Part shown: piece after piece, positions 17,058-24,127 of the stretch
Layout: the number at the start of each line of letters is the position of its first letter
Numbering within the stretch: the first letter of the stretch is position 1
Assembly (NCBI RefSeq): GCF_001650695.1
Contig: NZ_LWQS01000047.1
Span: 1 to 64,000, forward strand
Origin: Chloroflexus islandicus
GTDB lineage: Bacteria; Chloroflexota; Chloroflexia; Chloroflexales; Chloroflexaceae
Length of the DNA stretch: 64,000 bases
Direction: 5' to 3'
Program-made: the position numbers and the translations under genes
Notes under the pieces: model-generated
Database searches by the model: none
What the model was told of the DNA's origin: nothing
Seen by the model: only the letters and a program-made list of their open reading frames with translations

Positions 17058-17105
17058 CCATCGTAGACGTGATGGCATAGATTCAGTATATCACGTCTAC
17101 GATGG
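17058..17105 (-). promoter_or_regulatory. perfect 16-bp inverted repeat in the sigma-factor leader
   Basis: Left arm CCATCGTAGACGTGAT (17058-17073) and right arm ATCACGTCTACGATGG (17090-17105) are exact reverse complements separated by 16 bases. On the minus-strand transcript the last GG of the proximal arm forms part of the GGAGG ribosome site of the sigma gene. It could be a double operator or, as RNA, a stem that hides the ribosome site. Confidence 0.85.
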
Positions 17106-17144
17106 CAGTTCTGTAGCGCCGCCGGCCGGGCGCCCAACGACGCA

Positions 17145-17807
17145 TTACGCCGCGGCGACAATCGCCTCGCGCAGTTTGTTGGCCATCATTCCCTCTGGCA
17201 CGGCGCCTTCGATATGCACCAGATCGTCGATCACCGTCTTCGGCACGCCCATCACCGCATAGCGATCGCCGAGTTCAGGGAATTCGGTCACTTCGATGCC
17301 TTCGGCGGTAATGTACGGGTTGGCCAACGCCAGCCGGTAGGCCATTACCACCGCCCGCGGGCAGTAGGGGCAGGTCGGCGTCACAAAGACCTGCAAGTGC
17401 ATCGGCGCCTTGATCGTGTCCAGCAGCTCCATCGTCGCCGGCTGCAGATCAGGCTGGGTGGCGCCGCCAGCCAACCGGATCGCCTCGATCAACGAAGCAA
17501 ACTCGTAGCCGCTGGGCAAGCCGGCGAAGCGCAGGCCGTGATTTTTTCGCTCTTCCCCAACCAAAAAGACGATCCCCGGCGCTTTGTCGACGCCAAGCTC
17601 GGCTGCATACGCGCCGTCTTTGTCCAAATCATAGACGCTCAAGCGCAGCAGCGGGTTGAGTGCTACCACCTCTTGCAGCAGCTCGTGGGTCACATCGCTG
17701 TATTCGCCGCTCTCTTCCGACGTAAACAGCACGATCTCGACTGGCCGGTTCAGACCAGCGAACGCCTCCCGCACTGCCTTGCGATCTTTTTCCTGCATCA
17801 GAGCCAT
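17145..17807 (-). CDS. two-domain thioredoxin-fold protein (PDO/glutaredoxin-like)
   Basis: 220 residues with two tandem thioredoxin folds, the architecture of archaeal/bacterial protein disulfide oxidoreductases. The C-terminal domain keeps a CPYC pair (C146, C149) and the cis-Pro loop GVPKT. The N-terminal domain has SEESGEYS where a CxxC would be and is therefore redox-inactive. It likely reduces protein disulfides or acts in thiol signalling in the cytoplasm. ATG 17807 follows AAAGGAA by 7 bases. The gene ends 98 bp before the sigma-factor start, upstream on the same strand. Its closeness to a zinc anti-sigma circuit suggests co-function in thiol stress, by analogy with RsrA-thioredoxin control. 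Confidence 0.85.
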   Translation of the reverse strand: MALMQEKDRKAVREAFAGLNRPVEIVLFTSEESGEYSDVTHELLQEVVALNPLLRLSVYDLDKDGAYAAELGVDKAPGIVFLVGEERKNHGLRFAGLPSGYEFASLIEAIRLAGGATQPDLQPATMELLDTIKAPMHLQVFVTPTCPYCPRAVVMAYRLALANPYITAEGIEVTEFPELGDRYAVMGVPKTVIDDLVHIEGAVPEGMMANKLREAIVAAA

Positions 17808-17891
17808 TGGTTTGTTTCCTTTCACGCCATAATCATTGCAATTGCTACCTATCAGATGCACCCGCAGGAGTGTTGGTTACACGGCGTTTTT

Positions 17892-19079
17892 TCAGGCATC
17901 ACCCTCCTTCATAAACAGAACTCCGATCCCAACCCCGATCAACACCAGTATGCCGGCAATCGTGCTAGTGAGAGCATAGCTGGCGGTGGCGCTGATCCAT
18001 GGCCCGGCCAGTGAACCTACAATCCGCCCCCCGCCAATGCAAGCGGTCATGAGCGCGAGCAGCGCGCCGCGCCACTGCGCGCTGAGCCCGCTCATAAGCG
18101 GGAAGGTCGAGACGATCGCAAACTCGAAGCACAGGTCAAAGGCTAACAGGAGGGCCAAAAAGACCGGCCACGATCCGCTCTGCGGCAAGAGCAGCAACCA
18201 GACGCCGACGAGCAAAAATCCGCCTAATACCGCTCGGCGCTTGCCGATCCGGTCGGTGAAGAGCGTCGCGCCCAGCGAACCAATCAACTCAACCACTCCC
18301 AGCAATCCGAAGACGAACCCAAGCTCGGCGGTCGTGGCGTTAAATGCGCTGCTCAGCCAACCGGCGTAACTGACAAAGATCAATTCAACCGCAGCTAATT
18401 GGATGAAGATGAATCCCAATGCAGCCAGAATGTTCGGTTGCCGTAAGAGATGCCAGAGCTGATTCGCAGATGCTGGCTGGTGCGGTTGGCGGGATGGCGG
18501 TTGGGCATCGTTCGGTAACATGATATACGATATGACCATCATGCTGCCAGCGATCGTCAAGCCGGCAAAGATCGGGGCGATCCCCCATCGTTCCGCGCCC
18601 CACGTGATCAGCGGTACGCCGAGCAGCGCCGAGAGCGCCCAACTCAACTCGAGCACGCCGAGCATCCGCGCGCGCCGTTCGTAGCGGCTGCGCGCGCTAA
18701 CGTAACTTTGCAGCGCCGGCATACCCACCGCGATGGCGAGGCCAATCACCGCATACCCAAGCAGAAACGGGATAAAGGCGGCGCTCATCGCACAAAGCGC
18801 CGCGCCGATCGTAAAGATGACCCCGCCCCAAATCATCGTGGCCCGATCGCCGATGCTATCACTCAGCATCCCGCCCAACGGGCTCAGCAGCGACGCCGCT
18901 ACTTGAACCGTGATCAACAGGCTGGCGGTGGTCAGATCAACTGCAAAGCCGGCGGCCAAAAATCCCAATAGCGGATAGACCATGCGGAAGGCGAGACTGA
19001 CCAGCCAGCGGCCCCAGACCAGTGTCAACAGTTGGGGCCATGTCAGCTCGCGTGCGTACTGAGCGGTCAGGGTTGTCAT
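17892..19079 (-). CDS. MFS transporter
   Basis: 395 residues with about twelve hydrophobic segments in two sets of six. The cytoplasmic loop between helices 2 and 3 reads GGMLSDSIGDRAT, the MFS motif A variant, and a related FTDRIGKRRAV occurs in the second half. A polar central loop with QPPSRQPHQPAS joins the halves. Substrate specificity cannot be told; many relatives are drug or metabolite exporters. ATG 19079 has AAGG upstream. It is followed 84 bp later by the thioredoxin-like gene and is divergent from the esterase gene across 188 bp. Confidence 0.88.
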   Translation of the reverse strand: MTTLTAQYARELTWPQLLTLVWGRWLVSLAFRMVYPLLGFLAAGFAVDLTTASLLITVQVAASLLSPLGGMLSDSIGDRATMIWGGVIFTIGAALCAMSAAFIPFLLGYAVIGLAIAVGMPALQSYVSARSRYERRARMLGVLELSWALSALLGVPLITWGAERWGIAPIFAGLTIAGSMMVISYIMLPNDAQPPSRQPHQPASANQLWHLLRQPNILAALGFIFIQLAAVELIFVSYAGWLSSAFNATTAELGFVFGLLGVVELIGSLGATLFTDRIGKRRAVLGGFLLVGVWLLLLPQSGSWPVFLALLLAFDLCFEFAIVSTFPLMSGLSAQWRGALLALMTACIGGGRIVGSLAGPWISATASYALTSTIAGILVLIGVGIGVLFMKEGDA

Positions 19080-19194
19080 GTCAATAAACCTTGTCAAATG
19101 CAATGCGATCACAGGGGTTGAACCCGTAGCGAGGGCAGGCAGCGGCTATGCAGCGCATTGCCCAATCCTATCCCTCCTTTATCGACTCCTTTCA

Positions 19195-19223
19195 TTGACA
19201 GACCATTGCGCGCAGGCTATCAT
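19195..19223 (+). promoter_or_regulatory. sigma-70-type promoter for the esterase
   Basis: TTGACA at 19195-19200, a 17-base spacer, then TATCAT at 19218-19223. This predicts a transcript start near 19230 and a leader of about 38 bases before ATG 19268. The -35 is perfect and the -10 close to consensus. Confidence 0.75.
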
Positions 19224-19267
19224 TTCACCTATTGTCATCGCCGCTTTGAAATGCACCCGTTTGGAAT

Positions 19268-19984
19268 ATGCAACGACAATACCATGCATGGCACAGTCCT
19301 GCCCTCAATCGAACGATGGAATTGCTCATCTTCGGTCACGCTGGTGCACCAGTGTTGGTCTTCCCCACTTCGCACGGACGCTTCTACGAATACGAAGATC
19401 GCGGCATGGTGGCGGCGCTTGGCCATCATCTCGAGCAAGGATGGATTCAACTGGTTTGCGTCGATAGCGTCTACAGTGAAAGTTGGTACAACTATAGCGC
19501 TGATGCCGATGCGCGGATGTGGCGAGAAGAGCAATATGAGCACTATCTGATCACTGAAGTCTTGCCGCTGGTGCGCCATCTTAATCCCAATCCATTCTTG
19601 ATGGCCACCGGTTGTTCGTTTGGGGCCAGCGAGGCGGTGATCTTTACGCTCCGCCATCCCGGCTTAGTGCGGCGCGTCATCGGCCTCTCAGGGTTGTACG
19701 ATCTCAAGCGGTTTTTTACCAACTATACGCAGGGCGTCTACTTCCACAATCCGATTGATTTCGTGCCCAATCTCAACGATCCGTGGACGATCGATCGCTT
19801 GCGCGAAACCGACATTATTCTCGTCACGGGGCGCGACGACCCGTCGGCATGGTCAAATGAACTGCTGTCGAGCCAATTGTGGGCCAAGGGGATCGGCAAT
19901 GCCTTGCGGATTTGGGATGGCTGGTATCACGACTGGCCGTATTGGCAACGGATGATCGTGCAGTACATCGGCGGGCATGACTAA
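19268..19984 (+). CDS. alpha/beta-hydrolase, esterase family
   Basis: 238 residues. It belongs to the putative esterase (esterase D/feruloyl-esterase-like) group: the nucleophile elbow reads TGCSFGASEA with S117, in a GxSxG context, and the acid/base residues are probably D207 or D208 in GRDD and the histidine of GWYHDW near the C-terminus. There is no signal peptide, so it is cytoplasmic. The N-terminal beta strands (MELLIFGHAGAPVLVFPTS) fit the family. A good promoter lies just upstream. It is isolated from its neighbours by about 190 bp on each side. The natural substrate is unknown. Confidence 0.8.
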   Translation: MQRQYHAWHSPALNRTMELLIFGHAGAPVLVFPTSHGRFYEYEDRGMVAALGHHLEQGWIQLVCVDSVYSESWYNYSADADARMWREEQYEHYLITEVLPLVRHLNPNPFLMATGCSFGASEAVIFTLRHPGLVRRVIGLSGLYDLKRFFTNYTQGVYFHNPIDFVPNLNDPWTIDRLRETDIILVTGRDDPSAWSNELLSSQLWAKGIGNALRIWDGWYHDWPYWQRMIVQYIGGHD

Positions 19985-20175
19985 CAGCAACCTCATTATC
20001 GGGTATGCTTGCGCGGCGCATCTGGCGACCAAACCGGTGATTCAATCAAGCTGTTACATCGTTGCAACGCCAGAAGACGCTCGTTGAAAAACCCGGTACC
20101 TTCGGACTATTCCGCATCATCGACGCCAGTCATATACTAACGGCTAGAGCAAACGTGTTCACGGGAGCGCATGCC

Positions 20176-20748
20176 ATGAAACCAAAATCCGGCCAATCAA
20201 TCGTGGAAATGGCACTCTTGCTGCCCGTCATGCTGATTGTGTTATTTGGCATCATCGAGTTTGGTTATTTGATTTTTGCCTATTCGATGGTGTCGCAGGC
20301 AGCACGCAATGGCGCCGAGGTTGCAGCGCAGTTGCCACCCCATCAAACATGGTTGGATCTGCGCAACAACCCGCCGTCCGGCTATCCCGGCTTTACCGCT
20401 GACGCTTGTGTACGCGGCATTATCGAAGCCATTCGTTCGGACGTAGTCTTGTTCGATGGCTCAGCGAATGAGGGGCGGGCAATCGAGAATTTCGTGATCA
20501 TCCGTTACCCCAATGGCGGCCAGACGCGCAATCTCAGCGATCGCGGCCCAATTGAGATTGAGATTAACTATCCGGTACGTACCATTACCCCGTTGTTCGA
20601 GCTGATCGGGATTCGCAACGGCACGATCAATCTGCGGGTTGTGCAGCGCCGGTCGCTTGAAAATCTGGGTGTTGATCCGACTAACCCGCGAGGGGTGGCC
20701 TGCGCTCGTGATGTGGCCGATTGGCGCGATTTGCAGCAAGGTAGATAG
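20176..20748 (+). CDS. TadE-like pseudopilin
   Basis: 190 residues. The N-terminus KSGQSIVEMALLLPVMLIVL is a TadE signature: short basic leader, G-Q, a glutamate five residues after the glycine, then one membrane helix. The rest is extracytoplasmic. Such minor pseudopilins belong to Tad/Flp pilus systems but occur more widely in this phylum. ATG 20176 has GGGAG 8 bases upstream; the nearer ATG at 20171 is out of frame. It is followed by a second TadE gene after 16 bp, so the two are surely co-transcribed. No TadA ATPase, TadV peptidase or secretin gene is present in the window. Confidence 0.85.
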   Translation: MKPKSGQSIVEMALLLPVMLIVLFGIIEFGYLIFAYSMVSQAARNGAEVAAQLPPHQTWLDLRNNPPSGYPGFTADACVRGIIEAIRSDVVLFDGSANEGRAIENFVIIRYPNGGQTRNLSDRGPIEIEINYPVRTITPLFELIGIRNGTINLRVVQRRSLENLGVDPTNPRGVACARDVADWRDLQQGR

Positions 20749-20764
20749 CCGTTGTGAGGGAACT

Positions 20765-21361
20765 ATGATCAAGAAACATCGTCGCAAAACGGTTGGTCAG
20801 GCGCTGGTTGAGTTCGCTCTCGCGGCTACGATAATCTTTCTTTTGCTGGCAGCAGCGGTTGATCTTGGCTTGATCTTCTTTACCTTGCAAGCGCTGCGCG
20901 TTGCTGCTCAAGAAGGCGCTACGTATGGTAGTTATCCGGTGGTTGTAACGAATAGCAGCGGTCAGGTGACGGAGGTGCGGCTGAATTATCAAGAGATTTT
21001 CAATCGTATTCGCACCGCTGGCGGCACTCGCCCATCAGGCGTGGCTAATCTGCTTGACCTGAATGGTGATGGTATTAACGACACTGCCCAGACCATCGTC
21101 TTCAATCCAAATAATCCGACGAACCCGAACGGGTTTGTGATTATTGAAAACCCACGGGGGTCTAATCCGACGAACCTGAGCGGCACGTGCTCAACCACAA
21201 CGCCACGAGCCGATATGCGCAATGCCGGCCAGAACTGTTGGATTCGGGTCACTGTGCGGTACCGTTACCGGCTCTTTTTCCCGCTAGCGCCGGCATTCGG
21301 TCGAGAAATTATCTTGCGTGTCACCCATACGATGCCTATTCGCAGCCAGTTTGTCGGTTAA
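20765..21361 (+). CDS. second TadE-like pseudopilin
   Basis: 198 residues. After the basic start KKHRRKT come GQALVEFALAATIIFLLLAA and AVDLGLIFFTLQALRVAAQEGATYG, a typical TadE membrane helix and the conserved A.EGA segment. The outer part includes DLNGDGINDTAQT, a calcium-loop-like sequence, and ends with an RYRYRLFFPLAPAFGREIILR strand. GAGGGAACT precedes ATG. It sits between the first TadE gene and the vWA-TadG gene, 72 bp before the latter. It likely forms a membrane-anchored surface complex with both. Confidence 0.85.
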   Translation: MIKKHRRKTVGQALVEFALAATIIFLLLAAAVDLGLIFFTLQALRVAAQEGATYGSYPVVVTNSSGQVTEVRLNYQEIFNRIRTAGGTRPSGVANLLDLNGDGINDTAQTIVFNPNNPTNPNGFVIIENPRGSNPTNLSGTCSTTTPRADMRNAGQNCWIRVTVRYRYRLFFPLAPAFGREIILRVTHTMPIRSQFVG

Positions 21362-21433
21362 TGATCTGCGGTCCGTCGCCGTATCATCAAAGCTCCAGCA
21401 CGAGCATGGCAACGCAGCAAATGGAGGAAATCA

Positions 21434-23998
21434 ATGGCAACGAAACGAACAAAAGTGCAACATCAGCTACGACGGGCACGCGGGCAGAGTATTCCACTGC
21501 TGGCCCTGATGATTGTCGTGCTCGTCGGCATGGTGGCGTTGTCGGTTGACGTCGGGCGCACCTTCTCTGAAGAGCGCCGCGCTGTCGCCGCCGCGAACGC
21601 CGCTTCACTGTCGGCGATGAATACGTATGTGCGCCGGCCAGCCGGTACGACGAATACCGTCATCTACGACTCGATCGTTAATTCATTGCGCTCGAATGGG
21701 ATTGACATCGAAAACAATCCCAATATTCGCATGGAGGCCTATTACCTGAATGCGCGCGGCGAGCCGATCGAGGGTGGTGCGCTCATTACCCGCAACGGTA
21801 CGGTGGCGCCAGATAATGTCGCGTATATTCAGGTCAACCTTGAAGGCGACGTTGATACCTTCTTCGCCCGGGTCGTCAATCAAAATCAGTTGCCGATCGC
21901 GGCGACTGCGTATGCCGGCACCTGCCCGCCGACTGACGGCGTGTATCCGATCGGCGTGAGTAATGAGTATCTGAGCGGCAACGAATTCCGCAGCCGTGAC
22001 TCAAATGGCGATGGCGTGCCTGACAATAACTGGACGCGCCTGACCAGCGGGACGTACCGCGGCTTTACCAAGATGCGGCTCTACCCGACCGATGGCAATC
22101 AACCCGGCCAATTCGGCTGGCTGCGCTGGCTTGATGGCCGTGGCGCCAGTGGCGCGAATGCGAACAGCAACCAAGAATTGGCGCTGGCGTTGACTGGTAC
22201 TGGCACCCTCTCGCGCGGTTTCATGGAGGTGACGCCGTGGCCGGCCACCAATCTGCCTCGCCCGGAAAACTATCCGGAGCGGCCCGGTGAGCTGAACGTC
22301 GGTGACTGGGTGTACGGCAGTTCAGGTTATAACAATAGCAATGAACTGCGTAATGCGCTGGATGCGCATGTTGCCAACGGCACCCGGATGGTGCTGCCAA
22401 TCTACGATGTGGCGGTGGGTCAAGGCTCGAACGCTGCCTTCCGCGTGGTGCGCTTTGGTCTGTTTGTGTTGGCCGAGTACGGTCAAGAGCGTGGCAAGCC
22501 CTACTTCGATTTTATCTTCCTCGGTGATCCGAACCGGCAAGGCACCGCCTGCTCGGCGACGCCGCCGCCGCCGGAGGATGCGAATATTGTCCGCCTGACC
22601 GGCAGCGTCGAGTTGTGGCCGGAGTACCAGATTATCAATACCTTCCGCCGCCCGGTGCAGTATGTGGTGGTGCTGGACGTGTCTGGCTCGATGAACCTGA
22701 ATTTCTATGGGCAAGGCTATTTGAATGGTCGCCCGGCGCAGTGCGCTAGTGGCCCGGCCGGATCGCCGCCGCCAAACCCGAACTGCAACGGTTCGCCGAC
22801 CTATGCGTGGCAGCCACAGTCAGAACGGATTATCTACGTGGCGAAAGAAGCGATCCGCTTGCTGATCGAGCAGACGAATATGCCGGGTAATCCCAACTAC
22901 AATCCTAATCAGCCGATCGATCAGATGGCATTGGTCTGGTTTAATGCTGATATCCCAACAACCAATCAGTTCCCGTTCAGTTCAAATCCGGCGGCACTGA
23001 AGCAAGCCGTGCTAGATGCGGGCAAGACGAACAATAGCCCGTATCTGACCCAAGGCGGTACGAACGGCGCTGGCGCGATCTACCGGGCGGGTCAGTTGTT
23101 GCAGAATGCGCCGACGACCACCAATCAATTGGGCCGTGAGTGGGTCTATCGCCGGGCTATCATCTTCGTGACCGATGGTGTGTCCAATATCTTCTTCGAC
23201 ACGACCAAGTCAACCTTGAACGGTGGTCAAAGCAATTCCAACACCTACCCGCAAGGCCACTTCTGCCGCTCGTTGGGCAGCAAGGTGACTGATAATGCGG
23301 AATGCCAGACCACCGAGGTTGGCGGTACCTATCGCACTGGTAATCGGACGTTTGATCGACCGATTACCCAGATGGTGCAGAACGCGAATGCGATTAAATC
23401 GAACCAGTCGATCCAGACCGATATCTATGTGCTGGCGCTGACGGCGATTCCGCCGACGGGTCTGCGTGATGGCGTTGCGACGACGCCGCGCCACTTCTAT
23501 ATCGCCGATACGTTAGAGCGTGGGGCGGATGGTCTGAATAACGTTGACCGGATCATGCTGGCGATTAATGCTGAGTTGGAGCGGTCGCCGTGTATGAGCG
23601 GCAGCGACGGTGAATGGCGCGGCACTATTCCGGGCAATCACTTCCAGTCGGTTGGCGGTCTGCGGTACCCGAATGTTGGCGAGGTTATCCTGCAAGATAT
23701 CACGACCAACAGTGTCTATCGGACGCCGATCGTGGCTGGCACCGATGGCCGGGTGCGCTATACCTTCGAGGAGATCCCGCGGGGTACCTACCGCATGCAG
23801 GCCTATCTCTTCTATCGCCACCCGCTCGATCCGCCGACGGCCCAGCCGCGGATGTACAGCCAGATCTTTACTGGTGGTTCTAGCCAGTCGGATATGGTCG
23901 TTGTCCTCGATCCATCCTCTCAGGCCGGGTTTATTTCGACGGTTGAACAGAATCTGCGCTTGCGCCTCGATGGCAATGTGTGCGCAGTAAGCAATTAG
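21434..23998 (+). CDS. TadG-like protein with von Willebrand A domain
   Basis: 854 residues. The N-terminus RRARGQSIPLLALMIVVLVG is a TadG/TadE-type anchor with one helix, followed by VDVGRTFSEERRAVAAANAAS, the conserved start of TadG proteins. A von Willebrand factor A domain begins near residue 405 with YVVVLDVSGSMN (the MIDAS DxSxS) and contains an IFVTDGVSN strand near 575. It carries a DSNGDGVPDN calcium-like loop near 190. The C-terminal part (about 740-850) reads like a beta-sandwich. It is outside the membrane and probably mediates metal-dependent adhesion. GGAGG precedes ATG. It is the third gene of the Tad-like set, and a strong terminator follows the stop. Confidence 0.88.
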   Translation: MATKRTKVQHQLRRARGQSIPLLALMIVVLVGMVALSVDVGRTFSEERRAVAAANAASLSAMNTYVRRPAGTTNTVIYDSIVNSLRSNGIDIENNPNIRMEAYYLNARGEPIEGGALITRNGTVAPDNVAYIQVNLEGDVDTFFARVVNQNQLPIAATAYAGTCPPTDGVYPIGVSNEYLSGNEFRSRDSNGDGVPDNNWTRLTSGTYRGFTKMRLYPTDGNQPGQFGWLRWLDGRGASGANANSNQELALALTGTGTLSRGFMEVTPWPATNLPRPENYPERPGELNVGDWVYGSSGYNNSNELRNALDAHVANGTRMVLPIYDVAVGQGSNAAFRVVRFGLFVLAEYGQERGKPYFDFIFLGDPNRQGTACSATPPPPEDANIVRLTGSVELWPEYQIINTFRRPVQYVVVLDVSGSMNLNFYGQGYLNGRPAQCASGPAGSPPPNPNCNGSPTYAWQPQSERIIYVAKEAIRLLIEQTNMPGNPNYNPNQPIDQMALVWFNADIPTTNQFPFSSNPAALKQAVLDAGKTNNSPYLTQGGTNGAGAIYRAGQLLQNAPTTTNQLGREWVYRRAIIFVTDGVSNIFFDTTKSTLNGGQSNSNTYPQGHFCRSLGSKVTDNAECQTTEVGGTYRTGNRTFDRPITQMVQNANAIKSNQSIQTDIYVLALTAIPPTGLRDGVATTPRHFYIADTLERGADGLNNVDRIMLAINAELERSPCMSGSDGEWRGTIPGNHFQSVGGLRYPNVGEVILQDITTNSVYRTPIVAGTDGRVRYTFEEIPRGTYRMQAYLFYRHPLDPPTAQPRMYSQIFTGGSSQSDMVVVLDPSSQAGFISTVEQNLRLRLDGNVCAVSN

Positions 23999-24005
23999 GA
24001 CGCTG

Positions 24006-24042
24006 CACAATGCCCTCTCCCGTTGTGGGAGGGGGCATTGTG
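24006..24042 (+). terminator. strong hairpin after the TadG-like gene
   Basis: CACAATGCCCTCTCCC (24006-24021) pairs with GGGAGGGGGCATTGTG (24027-24042), 16 bp with one G-T wobble and a 5-base loop. It starts 8 bases after the stop codon. There is no long T-run, but stem strength suggests termination or 3-prime protection. Confidence 0.7.
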
Positions 24043-24127
24043 TCTCGGTACGATGCGGTGGTATAGTGTAGAGTGCGCCGGCGTGATACCGGCGTAACGC
24101 TTCCACTAAGCTCCGGGGAGGTTTTCG

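Noticed and set aside
19110-19130. T-loop-like GGGGTTGAACCCG as a tRNA gene
   Set aside because: No acceptor stem, D-arm or anticodon arm could be placed around it.
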